Notes: generated by a model from the letters alone, not told the origin. A stretch of 64,000 bases of DNA from an uncultured Colwellia sp. (GCA_913058395.1 CAJXQI010000004.1:1-64000); one strand, 5' to 3'. Shown: positions 8,552 to 18,125, numbered from the stretch's first letter. Program-made: numbers and translations.

Positions 8552-10201
8552 ATGGAACGCGAATCAATGGAGTTTGACGTTGTAATTGTTGGAGCTGGTC
8601 CTGCAGGCCTATCGACTGCTTGTCAATTAATGAAACTTGCACAAGAAAAAGAACAAGAATTAATGGTGTGTGTGGTTGAAAAAGGCTCGGAAGTTGGGGC
8701 TCACATACTATCTGGTGCTGTTTTTGAACCGCGAGCGTTAGGTGAATTATTTCCTGATTGGAAAGAAAAGGGCGCACCTTTAAATACCGCCGTAACAGGT
8801 GATGATATTTATTTGTTTAATGGCGAAAATAGCGCTGTTAAATTACCTAGTTTTGGTGTTCCTAAAACTATGCATAATGAAGGCAACTACATTGTTAGTA
8901 TGGGCAATGTTTGTCGTTGGTTAGCAGAACAAGCAGAAGAACTTGGTGTAGAAATTTTCCCTGGTTTTCCTGCACAAGATGTTATTTACAATGAAGATGG
9001 CAGTGTTGGCGGTGTCATTACCGGTGATATGGGCTTAGATGCTGAAGGTAATCAAAAAGATTCATTCATGCCAGGTATGGAGCTAAAAGCGAAATACACT
9101 GTTTTTGCTGAGGGCTGTCGTGGCCATTTAGGTAAAGAATTGATTGCTAAGTTTTCTTTAGATGCTGATAAATCACCGCAGCATTACGGTTTAGGCTTTA
9201 AAGAAATTTGGGATATTGACCCTGCTAAACATCAAGAAGGCTTAGTTGTACATTCTGCCGGTTGGCCTTTGGAAAAAGATACAACGGGTGGTGGTTACTT
9301 ATACCATGCGGAAAACAATCAAGTGTTTGTTGGCCTAATCGTTGATTTAAACTACAGCAACCCGCATTTAAGCCCGTTTGATGAATTTCAACGTTATAAG
9401 CATCATCCAAAAATTGCCCAATACCTTGAAGGTGGTAAGCGTGTTTCATATGGCGCTAGAGCAATGGCAAAAGGTGGTTTTAATTCTCTACCTAAAATGA
9501 CTATGCCGGGTGCTGTATTAGTTGGTTGTGATGCAGGTACGATTAACTTTGCAAAAATCAAAGGTAATCACACGGCAATGAAATCAGGCATGTTAGCCGC
9601 TGAGTCAATATTTGAAGCGTTAGCTTCAGGTGATGAAGGTGGTAAAGAACTGACTAGTTATACGGAAAAATATAAGAATTCGTGGTTATATGATGAGTTA
9701 TACAATACCCGTAACTTTGGACCTGCCATGCATAAATTTGGCACATTCATTGGTGGTGCGTATAACACGCTTGATCAGAACTTCTTCGGTGGAAAATTAC
9801 CGTTTAATTTTAAAGACGACACCTTAGATCATACCCAATTAAAACTGGCTAAAGATGTACCGGTGATTAATTATCCGAAACCTGATAATAAATTGAGTTT
9901 TGATAAACTGTCATCAGTATTTTTATCCAACACTAACCACGAAGAAGAGCAGCCATGTCATCTGAAGTTGGCTGATAGCAGTATTCCAATTAGTGTTAAC
10001 TTAGCTAAATATAATGAGCCAGCTCAGCGATATTGTCCAGCAGGTGTCTATGAAGTTGAAAGTACAGACGAAGGTGATAAGTTTGTGATTAACTCTCAAA
10101 ACTGTGTGCACTGTAAAACTTGTGACATTAAAGACCCTGCGCAGAATATAACTTGGGTAACACCTGAAGGTACCGGCGGACCAAATTATCCAAATATGTA
10201 A
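8552..10201 (+). CDS. Electron transfer flavoprotein-ubiquinone oxidoreductase
   Basis: A 549-residue inner-membrane-associated flavo-iron-sulfur protein that passes electrons from EtfAB to ubiquinone. The N-terminal FAD motif is VVIVGAGPAGLS, and the central region contains the GCRGHLGKEL and VGCDAGTINFAKIKGNHTAM segments typical of ETF-QO. The C-terminal ferredoxin-like domain carries the 4Fe-4S cysteines in NCVHCKTCDIKDP plus an upstream CPAGVYE. The ATG at 8552 was chosen because GGGAG lies five bases upstream. An in-frame ATG at 8540 lacks such a site. It is divergent from etfBA and shares PsrA-like boxes with it. Confidence 0.95.
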   Translation: MERESMEFDVVIVGAGPAGLSTACQLMKLAQEKEQELMVCVVEKGSEVGAHILSGAVFEPRALGELFPDWKEKGAPLNTAVTGDDIYLFNGENSAVKLPSFGVPKTMHNEGNYIVSMGNVCRWLAEQAEELGVEIFPGFPAQDVIYNEDGSVGGVITGDMGLDAEGNQKDSFMPGMELKAKYTVFAEGCRGHLGKELIAKFSLDADKSPQHYGLGFKEIWDIDPAKHQEGLVVHSAGWPLEKDTTGGGYLYHAENNQVFVGLIVDLNYSNPHLSPFDEFQRYKHHPKIAQYLEGGKRVSYGARAMAKGGFNSLPKMTMPGAVLVGCDAGTINFAKIKGNHTAMKSGMLAAESIFEALASGDEGGKELTSYTEKYKNSWLYDELYNTRNFGPAMHKFGTFIGGAYNTLDQNFFGGKLPFNFKDDTLDHTQLKLAKDVPVINYPKPDNKLSFDKLSSVFLSNTNHEEEQPCHLKLADSSIPISVNLAKYNEPAQRYCPAGVYEVESTDEGDKFVINSQNCVHCKTCDIKDPAQNITWVTPEGTGGPNYPNM

Positions 10202-10242
10202 TTGGCTAGTTAGTTAACTGTTTTTAGTACATCGTCACTCTT

Positions 10243-10256
10243 TCGCATCCATGCGA
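10243..10256. repeat. CATCCATG mini-hairpin (repeat family member)
   Basis: TCGCATCCATGCGA is a perfect palindromic hairpin with the core CATCCATG. The same core with different but always self-complementary arms appears near 343 and several times at 18176-18370. It lies between the ETF-QO stop and its terminator. Confidence 0.6.
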
Positions 10257-10283
10257 TCGTGATATACCGTTCATTCTGAACAT

Positions 10284-10311
10284 AAAAAGCCTGCAATTGC
10301 AGGCTTTTTAT
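10284..10311. terminator. Bidirectional terminator between ETF-QO and yggN
   Basis: AAAAAGCCTGC pairs with GCAGGCTTTTT around a very short AATT turn, with T-runs available on both strands. It separates two convergent genes. Confidence 0.85.
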
Positions 10312-10329
10312 CTTTCTACACACATAAGG

Positions 10330-11103
10330 TTAATTGGTTTCTATTAAATTGAACTCAGACAAGGCTGGAATCTCAAGCTGTAATCTATTTTCTATTTCAT
10401 CTAATGCTATTAGTCGGGCACAAATTTTTTCAGCTTTAACTTCTAAAGCATTCGCTTGATTGCTTATTCCTAGCTTAATGTCGTTAGCCATGGTTTCAAT
10501 ACGTTGATCAAACGTTTCAACACGCTGCTCACTACTTTGCTCTTCACGGTGTGTCATTGCTTCACCAACCGCTATTAAAATAGTACCAACTGAGTCTGAA
10601 ACAATAGATTCTATTTCTTTTTCAAACTCACCGGCAAATACTTCATCAAAGTCATCAAAGTCTTGAGGCGCAATATAGTAGCTGTCATCGCTATGATTAA
10701 ATCTGGCACGTAAACGCCATTTCATCTCATCAAACTTTTCTTGAAACTGCTGGTGTGATGCACTGTTTTCACCTGTTAAGCCACTAATCACTTTATTAAC
10801 TGCTTTTAAGCCAAGCTCGACACCTTCAATAGCAATTGAAACAATCGCCGGTACTTGCTCTCTGATACCAGCGGTGTATTCACTTAATTGCGCTTGTTGC
10901 TCTGGACTTAACTTTACTTCACGACCATTTACAAATAGTTGGTGTTCGCCATTAACTTGCACATAGGTCTGTCCTTGATTGACTATACGAATATGAGCAG
11001 GGTCAATAATGACGCCATGAGCAAAGTTGATATCACATTGCTGTGCTTGTACCGCACCGACAAACATACTGCTAATTAATAAGCTGCGGGCAATAAATGC
11101 CAT
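10330..11103 (-). CDS. yggN: YggN-like DUF2884 periplasmic protein
   Basis: A 257-residue exported protein of the DUF2884 (YggN) family, function unknown. A signal peptide is visible, MAFIARSLLISSMFVGAVQAQ, with cleavage probably after AQA or AQ. Family features include a Cys soon after cleavage (QCD), VNGREVKLSPEQQAQL, and a late Cys in EKICARLIALDEIE that could pair with the first. The start at 11103 was chosen because GGAG lies seven bases upstream and it begins exactly at the signal peptide. In-frame ATGs at 11115 and 11136 are weaker. Confidence 0.82.
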   Translation of the reverse strand: MAFIARSLLISSMFVGAVQAQQCDINFAHGVIIDPAHIRIVNQGQTYVQVNGEHQLFVNGREVKLSPEQQAQLSEYTAGIREQVPAIVSIAIEGVELGLKAVNKVISGLTGENSASHQQFQEKFDEMKWRLRARFNHSDDSYYIAPQDFDDFDEVFAGEFEKEIESIVSDSVGTILIAVGEAMTHREEQSSEQRVETFDQRIETMANDIKLGISNQANALEVKAEKICARLIALDEIENRLQLEIPALSEFNLIETN

Positions 11104-11162
11104 GGCAAACTCCATATCTTTAAATAATAGTGACAACTAAAGTAAAAAGTCGAGTTGAAATT

Positions 11163-12848
11163 TTACGTTGTAACAATAGGATCTACATGAATTTTTCGTT
11201 CTTTATAAATCAGGCGGCTCGGGCCATATTCACGACGGGTTCTATCATGAAACTCACCGACGTTAAGTTGAACGCCATGATATACTTTTTCAGTTGCCTC
11301 TACATAGACACTAGCCATATATTCTTGCAACGTTTCTTCAAGTGCTTCTTTTTTGTTTAAGTATTTACCCATACTTTTAGCATGATGTTGGTAAGTAGAA
11401 ATTACTTTACTTAACATCTCTGGCTTAGCTTTATCTTTTGGTAGCTTTTTAAGCTTATTAATCGCTACTTTTAGTTCAGTTGTTTTATCTGATTCTACAG
11501 TTACTAATTCATCAGCGTCAGCAATTTGGTCTAGATATTGATTTACTTTATCTTGAAAAGAGATAATTGTTGTACTACCAGCTGTTGCGCCTACGGTACC
11601 TGCTCTTACTGACTCTCCCGCACGAATATAGCCTGCAATAAGTTTACCGTTTGCTTTTTCTTCAGTGCCTACCCACAAGGTTGTCGCAACTTTGACAATA
11701 TTGTGCATTAATTGATTTTCAATGCGTAAAGAAGCACAATTTATTTCAGCATATTGGCTATACTTGGCAAAAACCTTTCCGCCAGCTCTAATGTTGGCGC
11801 TCATATTAATTTGAGACGCATCAAGATCTTCAACTTCTTGTTTTTTACCTATAATACCGGTACCAATAGTAATATCTCCACCAGCTTCTAAAGTGGCTGA
11901 TTCAACAAAACCGCCAATAGATATATCGCCAGTAGCATGAACTTTCATGCCTTCGCATACATCACCATCAATTATGACGCTGCCCTGGAAATCGACATGG
12001 CCAGTACTAATATCAACATTTTTGATTTGGTATATATTGTCCACTTCCATACCATTTTCAATGATTCTTGGCAGGCCAACTAATGTGGACACTAATATGC
12101 TGTTATTTTTTGGGCTTAATGCTGTGCCATCACCAACATGCATATTTAAATCTTCACCCGGCGTAGGTTCTAATATATCACCAATAACAGTATAACCTTT
12201 GATACCGTTGGTTAGAGGGATTTTTTGCGCTAGTGGGTCCCCAACTTTGACACAAATAATGTCGCCTAGGTCACGCATGTCAACACTACCGTCTTCACGC
12301 TTTTTAGGTTTTAAAATTCTATCTTGAGCGCTCTCTACTAGTAGTTTTATTCGAGAATCTTTGCCATCAATAGGCATTTTTCCTTGGGCAATTTCGCCTT
12401 TAACTAGGGAGCCTGCAGGTTCTTTCGCGGCTTGCTTGGCAAGTACTATCAATTGCTCTTTACTAAAACCTTTAGTAACTCCAGCATCCTGAGCTGCATT
12501 TAAGATTGCTTTGGCGCTCATATGCTTACCACCTAATGCAGTCGATATTTCGGCACTGGCAGACATATTGTCATTTTCTATACGTATTGAGACCGTGGCA
12601 TCGCGGCGTTCAAGTATTTGATAGGTTATTTCGCGGCCAGTTTGATTTTCTTGTAATGGTTTCAATACGCTATTTAATTCGGCAATAGCATTTTTAACGC
12701 TGCCATTATCAACATATAAATTACTAAATTCAGAACTCTGTATTAATTCGTGAATGCTTACTTCAGTTAAAAGTGTTTTTGTTTTAACAGGAGACAATAC
12801 TAGGTCTATGTTATTTTTATTATTCGCTACTAAATTTGCCTTACTCAC
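11163..12848 (-). CDS. FapA-family (DUF342) polymer-forming protein
   Basis: A 561-residue protein of the FapA/DUF342 family. Family landmarks are visible: ILNAAQDAGV, GKDSRIKLLVESA, GDPLAQKIPLTNGIKGYTVIG, and a long central stretch of short glycine-rich turns (DVCEGMKVHATGDISIGG, LEAGGDITIGTGIIG, NIRAGGKVFAKY) predicted to form a right-handed beta-helix. A coiled-coil-like helical region follows (about 440-530). Vibrio FapA influences flagellar and glucose-linked regulation, but the role here is not shown. It follows a 108-residue unknown protein by 40 bases on the same strand and precedes yggN, so the three may be co-transcribed. Confidence 0.85.
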   Translation of the reverse strand: MSKANLVANNKNNIDLVLSPVKTKTLLTEVSIHELIQSSEFSNLYVDNGSVKNAIAELNSVLKPLQENQTGREITYQILERRDATVSIRIENDNMSASAEISTALGGKHMSAKAILNAAQDAGVTKGFSKEQLIVLAKQAAKEPAGSLVKGEIAQGKMPIDGKDSRIKLLVESAQDRILKPKKREDGSVDMRDLGDIICVKVGDPLAQKIPLTNGIKGYTVIGDILEPTPGEDLNMHVGDGTALSPKNNSILVSTLVGLPRIIENGMEVDNIYQIKNVDISTGHVDFQGSVIIDGDVCEGMKVHATGDISIGGFVESATLEAGGDITIGTGIIGKKQEVEDLDASQINMSANIRAGGKVFAKYSQYAEINCASLRIENQLMHNIVKVATTLWVGTEEKANGKLIAGYIRAGESVRAGTVGATAGSTTIISFQDKVNQYLDQIADADELVTVESDKTTELKVAINKLKKLPKDKAKPEMLSKVISTYQHHAKSMGKYLNKKEALEETLQEYMASVYVEATEKVYHGVQLNVGEFHDRTRREYGPSRLIYKERKIHVDPIVTT

Positions 12849-12888
12849 ACTTGTATAACTCCATTACGTTGCAAAATTCAGGTATGCC

Positions 12889-13215
12889 TTAAATATAGTT
12901 TTCCTGATGGACTTTGATAAAGCTTGGGGTACCTACTTTTGAATAATCAATTTTGTATTCTTTATTATCCATTGCTTGCACAAAAATTAAGGTTTTCTCT
13001 TCACCAAAAATCTCAGTCATACTGACATCAACAACCTCTTGATAAGCTTTCTTCGCTTCAGAGCGTTTTTTAGGAACAATACCTTTATATAAACCCATAC
13101 CGACATTACTCACTATAACAATAGGGTGGATGCCATTAACCACGAGTAGATCAATTTTTTTGTTTTTATGGATGATGGTATTTCGACCACTGGTTATATA
13201 ATTTTTATCAATCAA
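12889..13215 (-). CDS. Conserved hypothetical protein upstream of the FapA-like gene
   Basis: A 108-residue protein that I do not recognise. It has no signal peptide or membrane segment. The middle is hydrophobic and beta-like (KKIDLLVVNGIHPIVIVSNVGMG) and the second half is charged. The start is a TTG, supported by a strong AAGGAGA Shine-Dalgarno sequence six bases upstream. An ATG inside that spacer is out of frame and stops at once. It is probably the first gene of a transcript with the FapA-like gene. Confidence 0.65.
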   Translation of the reverse strand: MIDKNYITSGRNTIIHKNKKIDLLVVNGIHPIVIVSNVGMGLYKGIVPKKRSEAKKAYQEVVDVSMTEIFGEEKTLIFVQAMDNKEYKIDYSKVGTPSFIKVHQENYI

Positions 13216-13425
13216 AACATTCTCCTTCTAAGCATCAGCTACTAAGCTGTTTGATAATTATAACGGTTGTCGTAACATTTTTCCTCGTGCACTAATGAAT
13301 TTTCAATTGGTTAGTACATATAAGATGCTGACGACTAAGATTCAATTGAATCAAATATATAAAGATTTGAATTACTAAGCAATATAAAAGCCATCTACTG
13401 CAAGAATAATGGGTTGAAATTAGTT

Positions 13426-14700
13426 TTATTTATCATAATAAGCTGAATTGTTACTATTTATTAACATTCTACGAATTAAATCTAGGCTGCGTGCAGCTAC
13501 AACTTGTTGAAAATATTTTCTTGCGACAGGAATACAGTAATATTTTGCCTGTATTTTATTTTTGTCTCCCCATGCAATCCATACAGAACCAACGGGTTTA
13601 TCTTCTGTACCACCGTCAGGACCAGCGATACCTGAAACCGCAATGGTAAAGTCTGCATCAGAATTTATTAAAGCACCTTGCGCCATTGCTAAAACGGTTG
13701 CTTCACTGACAGCGCCATGTTTAATAAGGGTTGTAACAGGCACACCAAGCATTTTACTTTTCATTTCATTTGAATAAGTAACAAAACCAGCTTCAAATAT
13801 GGCCGACGCTCCCGCTATTGCAGTAATTTGACTGGCAATTAAACCACCCGTACATGATTCCGCCACGGTGATTTTTTGTTTTGATTCTATTAGCAGTGGC
13901 ACAAGGTAGTCGGCAATAGTGGAGTTTTCATTGGCACCTGTGCCTAAAATGTGCGCATCTAATAGTGAGGTTAATTTTTCTAACCATTGTGGTAGTAATA
14001 CTTGGCCTTTTTCACAGCAAGTTATTAGTTTTAATTCGAGAATTGGCATTGCAGCCCGAAAGCCAATAGTTATTTCGTTTGGCCAATCGGGAAAGGTACT
14101 ATTAATTAACGCTTGCAGGTTAGATTCACCAATCCCAAAAAGATGCAGCCGGGCTATCTCATTATGTTTAGGAGCAGAAAAGCTTTTAATTAGCGACGGT
14201 ACTATTTCTTCCTTTAGCATATGAGTTAATTCACTTGGCACGCCAGGTGTACAGATAATAAGGCATTGGTTAAATTCAACACTAAAACCGACTGCACTAC
14301 CTGTTTTATTGGCTATTACAGTGCTATTTTCTGGCAGGTAGGCTTGTTTTAAATTAGGTGCATTTAATACGGTTTTCCTTTTTTCAGCCCATAATTTTAG
14401 GTGTTGATGAGCTTGTTGATGAAGCACTAAGTTAACACTACACGCAGTTGCTAGCACTTGAGCTGTTAAATCGTCTACCGTTGGTCCAAGGCCGCCATTT
14501 ATGATTAACACGTCTGACCCTTGGCTGAGCTGTGCAATTTCTATCGCAAGCAAGTCTTGGTCATCACCAATAGTGACTTTTTTATCAATACTCAAGCCAA
14601 TGTCATTCAAATGCTCAGCAAATATTACTGAATTGGTGTCAGTGACGTCACCATTCATTAATTCACTGCCGGTTAGAAGTAAACTTACTTTTGTCTTCAT
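13426..14700 (-). CDS. cinA: CinA family protein (NMN deamidase / ADP-ribose pyrophosphatase)
   Basis: A 424-residue full-length CinA. The N-terminal COG1058 (MoCF-like) domain shows LTGSELMNGDVTDTNS, IINGGLGPTVDDLT and the CTPGVPSEL motif. The C-terminal PncC domain (about 255-415) shows VAESCTGGLIASQITAIAGAS, FVTYSNEMKSKMLGV and the catalytic-region motif SGIAGPDGG. PncC-type proteins deamidate nicotinamide mononucleotide for NAD recycling. Length and domain order are normal. The gene is divergent from the DUF4097 gene, across a region that holds a hexanucleotide repeat. Confidence 0.93.
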   Translation of the reverse strand: MKTKVSLLLTGSELMNGDVTDTNSVIFAEHLNDIGLSIDKKVTIGDDQDLLAIEIAQLSQGSDVLIINGGLGPTVDDLTAQVLATACSVNLVLHQQAHQHLKLWAEKRKTVLNAPNLKQAYLPENSTVIANKTGSAVGFSVEFNQCLIICTPGVPSELTHMLKEEIVPSLIKSFSAPKHNEIARLHLFGIGESNLQALINSTFPDWPNEITIGFRAAMPILELKLITCCEKGQVLLPQWLEKLTSLLDAHILGTGANENSTIADYLVPLLIESKQKITVAESCTGGLIASQITAIAGASAIFEAGFVTYSNEMKSKMLGVPVTTLIKHGAVSEATVLAMAQGALINSDADFTIAVSGIAGPDGGTEDKPVGSVWIAWGDKNKIQAKYYCIPVARKYFQQVVAARSLDLIRRMLINSNNSAYYDK

Positions 14701-14790
14701 AGTGCAACTAATCTCGATATTATTTAGTCTCGTTATAGTAGCTAAAAACTGTTGGTATTACCTTGAATATAAAATGATATTTTTTAACTG

Positions 14791-14826
14791 TTTTAATTTT
14801 AATTTTAATTTTAATTTTAATTTTAA
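14791..14826. repeat. Hexanucleotide tandem repeat (TTTTAA)x6
   Basis: Six perfect TTTTAA units in a row, flanked by near-copies (TTTTTAACTG before, TTTGTTTTAAAC after). The repeat lies in the divergent region between cinA and the DUF4097 gene, about 90 bases from each start codon. Slippage could change promoter spacing. Confidence 0.85.
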
Positions 14827-14914
14827 TTTGTTTTAAACCTTTTTGATTAATTGAGTTACTAACTAGTTAAACAATAATGATTCGATAGCAATAATCAAAA
14901 TACTAGGAAATATT

Positions 14915-15682
14915 ATGCGAACTTCTTTTATAAAATTAATTTCAACTACCAGCGTTATCACTTTACTAAGCTTATCAGCGTATGCTGATGTGACTGACGA
15001 AATTGAAAAATCGTTTGATGTTAATGAAAACGCTTCGTTTAGACTTGATAACGTTAATGGCTCAGTGCAAATATCTTCTTGGGATAGAGCTGAGATAAGA
15101 GTGGTTGCAAACATTACTGCCGATAACCAAGACGATAGAGAAAATATTGTGGTGGATATGCAGCAAACCTCAGTTGGAGTTGCCGTTAAAACTCGTTATA
15201 AAGAGCGTGAAAAGTGGGGCCAAAACAGTAACTCGGGTAAAGTTGAATACACTGTTACTGTGCCAAGTGGTATCTCATTATCAGCTATTGATTTAGTCAA
15301 CGGTTCACTGAAAATTGATGGCGTAAAAGGTGAGGTTAATGCAGAACTTGTTAATGGTTCAATTAAGGCGCACGGTTTAGCAAGTAACAGTGAATTTAGT
15401 TCAGTTAATGGCAGCATTAAAATTACTTATGATGAGTTTGCAAAAGAGTTAGACCGCATTGATGTTGAAACGGTAAATGGTAGTATTAAAGTGTCAGTGC
15501 CTAAATCACTTAGTGCGACCGTAAATGCTGAAACTATGCATGGTAGTATTAAAACCGATTTTGGCTTAGTAGCTGAGAAAAACATGTTTACCGGAAGGCA
15601 TTTAAGTGGTGATGTTGGTAATGGCGACATAAAAATCACCATGGAAAGTGTAAATGGCAGTGTTAAATTAATGAGCCATTAA
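14915..15682 (+). CDS. DUF4097-type exported beta-repeat protein
   Basis: A 255-residue secreted or periplasmic protein with a signal peptide (MRTSFIKLISTTSVITLLSLSAYA). The mature part is a run of short beta-strand repeats marked by a recurring (V/M)(N/H)GS(I/V/L)(K/Q) motif, present about eight times, as in DUF4097 (adhesin-like, predicted beta-helix) proteins. No catalytic residues stand out. AGGA upstream supports the start. A terminator follows, so the gene appears monocistronic. The function is unknown; related proteins are often linked to envelope regulation. Confidence 0.8.
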   Translation: MRTSFIKLISTTSVITLLSLSAYADVTDEIEKSFDVNENASFRLDNVNGSVQISSWDRAEIRVVANITADNQDDRENIVVDMQQTSVGVAVKTRYKEREKWGQNSNSGKVEYTVTVPSGISLSAIDLVNGSLKIDGVKGEVNAELVNGSIKAHGLASNSEFSSVNGSIKITYDEFAKELDRIDVETVNGSIKVSVPKSLSATVNAETMHGSIKTDFGLVAEKNMFTGRHLSGDVGNGDIKITMESVNGSVKLMSH

Positions 15683-15744
15683 ACTCTGTGTATAGCATTA
15701 TTTTATATGTGCTGAAGCTAAGTGAGTAATTAGTTTGATAACCG

Positions 15745-15773
15745 AAAAAAGCGAGTCATAACTCGCTTTTTTT
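15745..15773 (+). terminator. Terminator after the DUF4097 gene
   Basis: AAAAAAGCGAGT pairs with ACTCGCTTTTTT around a four-base loop, ending in a seven-base T-run. It lies 63 bases after the stop codon. Confidence 0.85.
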
Positions 15774-15848
15774 AATTCCATTATTTGGCTAATATATTTC
15801 GCGATTTAAGCGTATAATGGAGGTAAGTGAGCTTTTCTGGATTTTCAA

Positions 15849-16640
15849 TTGAAACAAGTTATAAATACTAAACGATTGATTGTATTTATTCGATACATAA
15901 TAGCTTGTTGCTACCTTTCAATAAGCACCTCTCAGGCACAGGAATACATAATTGGCGTTGAAGATATTAGTTATTCCCCCTTGTATGATTTCGCGCAAAA
16001 ACCCTATAAAGAAAGTTTTACGAAAGAGTTATTAAGCACTTTTTTCCGGCATAAAGGTTATCAATTTAAGTTTGTAGCATTACCATTAAAACGTTTTGAT
16101 AAATGGTATACCGAAGATGCAATTGATTTTAAGTTTCCTGATAATATCCGCTGGCGTAGTGAGCAATCTAATAACTTAAATATTTCTTATAGTCAGCCTG
16201 TTATTCATTTAGTGGCCGGTTCATATGTCTTAAAGAATAATAATAGTAAACCTGAAAGTATGACTAGCCTAGGCACTATTTTAGGTTTTTTTCCAACACT
16301 TTGGTATGACAAAATTAAGTCAGGGACTGTTGAATTAGTTGAGGTTACTTCGCCTTACAGTCTTATTAAACATTTATTGCGTGGTAATGTAGATGTCACC
16401 AATATTGATAAAAATGTTATTAATTATAATTTGAAATTGTTAGGAAAAAAAAGCAATGACATTGTACTTAATGAAGACATTAAGAATGAGCCATATGCTT
16501 ACCATTTTTCATCGATAAACCATCCCGGAATTATCAAGGAATTTGACGAATTCCTAAATGAAAATCCTAAAGTCATTGCTCGTATTAAAACGAAATACAG
16601 CATAATAGAAGCAGATCCTGCCAAATACCATAATCAATAA
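15849..16640 (+). CDS. Periplasmic solute-binding protein, family 3-like
   Basis: A protein of about 263 residues with an N-terminal export signal (IVFIRYIIACCYLSISTSQAQ) followed by a type-2 periplasmic binding fold typical of SBP_bac_3-like proteins: EYIIGVEDISYSPLYDF, a KELLSTFFRHKGYQFKFVALPLKR segment and a late NEPYAYHFSS. No transporter genes adjoin it, so it may be a stand-alone sensor or binding protein. The start is uncertain. The frame opens after a TGA at 15828, and TTG at 15849 is the only common start that keeps the signal peptide. A TATAAT at 15813-15818 could be its promoter. Confidence 0.7.
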   Translation: MKQVINTKRLIVFIRYIIACCYLSISTSQAQEYIIGVEDISYSPLYDFAQKPYKESFTKELLSTFFRHKGYQFKFVALPLKRFDKWYTEDAIDFKFPDNIRWRSEQSNNLNISYSQPVIHLVAGSYVLKNNNSKPESMTSLGTILGFFPTLWYDKIKSGTVELVEVTSPYSLIKHLLRGNVDVTNIDKNVINYNLKLLGKKSNDIVLNEDIKNEPYAYHFSSINHPGIIKEFDEFLNENPKVIARIKTKYSIIEADPAKYHNQ

Positions 16641-16661
16641 TTTATAGAGAGTTTCATACGT

Positions 16662-17057
16662 ATGACAGATCAAATCGAGTGCTATCATCGATCCTTCTTA
16701 TTTGGCAAATGGTATCGAAGTGAACATGATGAAGCAGGCAATGCTTTTACTGAATATGCACAATTGTCAGACGATGGTCATTACGAGTTCACTTTTATCC
16801 AACATGATGATGTTGGTAACATTAGTGAGCAAACAGTTGAGTCTGGTGATTGGGGACTTGTTGGCGATATTCACTTTACCATCAGTAAAAGTGAATTTAT
16901 TGATAAAGAGCATTATGCCGCAGACTTAACCCATGAAGATAACTATCATGCTTATCGCGTATTAACCTTAAATAGTCAAATATTCGAATATCAGCATATC
17001 TTAACTAATGAAGTGTTTATCCTACGCCGAGTTATTGATAATATCGCACTCAGTTGA
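16662..17057 (+). CDS. Hypothetical protein
   Basis: A 131-residue protein that I do not recognise. It is acidic, lacks a signal peptide or membrane segment, and reads like an all-beta fold with alternating hydrophobic strands (FGKWYRS, YEFTFIQHD, GDWGLVGDIHFTIS, FEYQHILTNEVFILRR). This pattern is reminiscent of a lipocalin-like barrel, but that is only an impression. It follows the solute-binding gene by 21 bases and precedes dapA by about 60 on the same strand, so the three might be co-transcribed. Confidence 0.7.
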   Translation: MTDQIECYHRSFLFGKWYRSEHDEAGNAFTEYAQLSDDGHYEFTFIQHDDVGNISEQTVESGDWGLVGDIHFTISKSEFIDKEHYAADLTHEDNYHAYRVLTLNSQIFEYQHILTNEVFILRRVIDNIALS

Positions 17058-17120
17058 GACCTAAGTTAAAGTCCACATACTTATTACCCGTTTATATTAA
17101 TTATCTTGTTGAGAATTCGA

Positions 17121-18029
17121 ATGAAGCAAATTAAAGCCGCCAGTTTAATTACTGCGATTAAAACACCGTTTAACGCAAAGGGTGACATTGATTTTAATAC
17201 GTATGATCAATTAGTCGCTGAACAAGTAAAAGCTGGTGTTGATGGTATTGTTGTTGGTGGCACGACTGGTGAAGGGCACTTACTAACTTGGGAAGAACAT
17301 TTAATTCTTATTGCCCACAGTGTTCATAAACACGGTAAAGACTTATTAATTATTGGTAATACGGGTAGCAACAATACGCGTGAAGCGATAAAAGCAACAC
17401 AACATGGTTTCGCAACAGGTATGGACGCAGCACTGCAAATTAATCCATATTATGGTCGCAGCTCTTTTGCTGGCGTTAGCGCACACTTTGAAAAAGTGCT
17501 CGATATTGGTCCGGCATTTATCTACAACGTGCCAGGTCGAACTGGACAAGATTTAACGCCAGACTTAATTGAACCGCTTTCAAAACACAAGAATTTTATT
17601 GGTGTTAAAGAATGTGCCGGTAATGATCGTATTGCTTATTATGAAGAGCGTGGCATTGCTTGTTGGTCAGGAAACGATGACCAATGTGCAGTAGGGCGTC
17701 ATCAACATGGCTCACATGGTGTTATTTCAGTAACTTCTAATATAGTGCCTGGCTTAATGCGAAAATTAATGGATACGCCAAACGAAGCATTAGACACGCG
17801 CATGCAACCGTTAATGAGTTGGCTGTTTTGCGAGCCAAATCCAATTGCGATTAACACCACTTTGATGATGACTGCAGCGGTCGCGCCTATTTTTAGAATG
17901 CCTTATAAAGCATTAACTAAAGCGCAACGTGAAGAAGGTTTAGCGTTATTATCTGAACTATCTCAAGATGAACTTGTTGGTGATAAATTAAACTTAATGG
18001 CTGACGAAGATTTTCATTATAGCTATTAA
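17121..18029 (+). CDS. dapA: 4-hydroxy-tetrahydrodipicolinate synthase
   Basis: A 302-residue class I aldolase-fold enzyme that condenses pyruvate with aspartate semialdehyde in lysine and diaminopimelate synthesis. It shows the GGTTGEG pyruvate-binding motif, the tyrosine of YNVPGRTG and the Schiff-base lysine in FIGVKECAG. The N-terminus AASLITAIKTPF and the LTWEEHL segment resemble plant-type DapA rather than E. coli DapA. The ATG at 17121 gives the family N-terminus. The frame also opens at a TTG at 17106, which is less likely. A terminator hairpin follows. Confidence 0.92.
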   Translation: MKQIKAASLITAIKTPFNAKGDIDFNTYDQLVAEQVKAGVDGIVVGGTTGEGHLLTWEEHLILIAHSVHKHGKDLLIIGNTGSNNTREAIKATQHGFATGMDAALQINPYYGRSSFAGVSAHFEKVLDIGPAFIYNVPGRTGQDLTPDLIEPLSKHKNFIGVKECAGNDRIAYYEERGIACWSGNDDQCAVGRHQHGSHGVISVTSNIVPGLMRKLMDTPNEALDTRMQPLMSWLFCEPNPIAINTTLMMTAAVAPIFRMPYKALTKAQREEGLALLSELSQDELVGDKLNLMADEDFHYSY

Positions 18030-18096
18030 TAATCGTTATTAGTGACACTACTAGTAACGGCTGTTAATTAATGAAGATGGCTATTTTTAATATATA

Positions 18097-18125
18097 AACA
18101 GTGAGCTTTGACTCACTGTTTTTTA
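18097..18125 (+). terminator. Terminator after dapA
   Basis: AAACAGTGAG pairs with CTCACTGTTT around a six-base loop, followed by a T-run. It lies 68 bases after the dapA stop. Confidence 0.85.

Noticed and set aside
14501-14836. 111-codon frame ending in an Asn-Phe repeat
   Set aside because: It is antisense to cinA for most of its length, and its FNFNFNF tail is simply the TTTTAA microsatellite read in frame.
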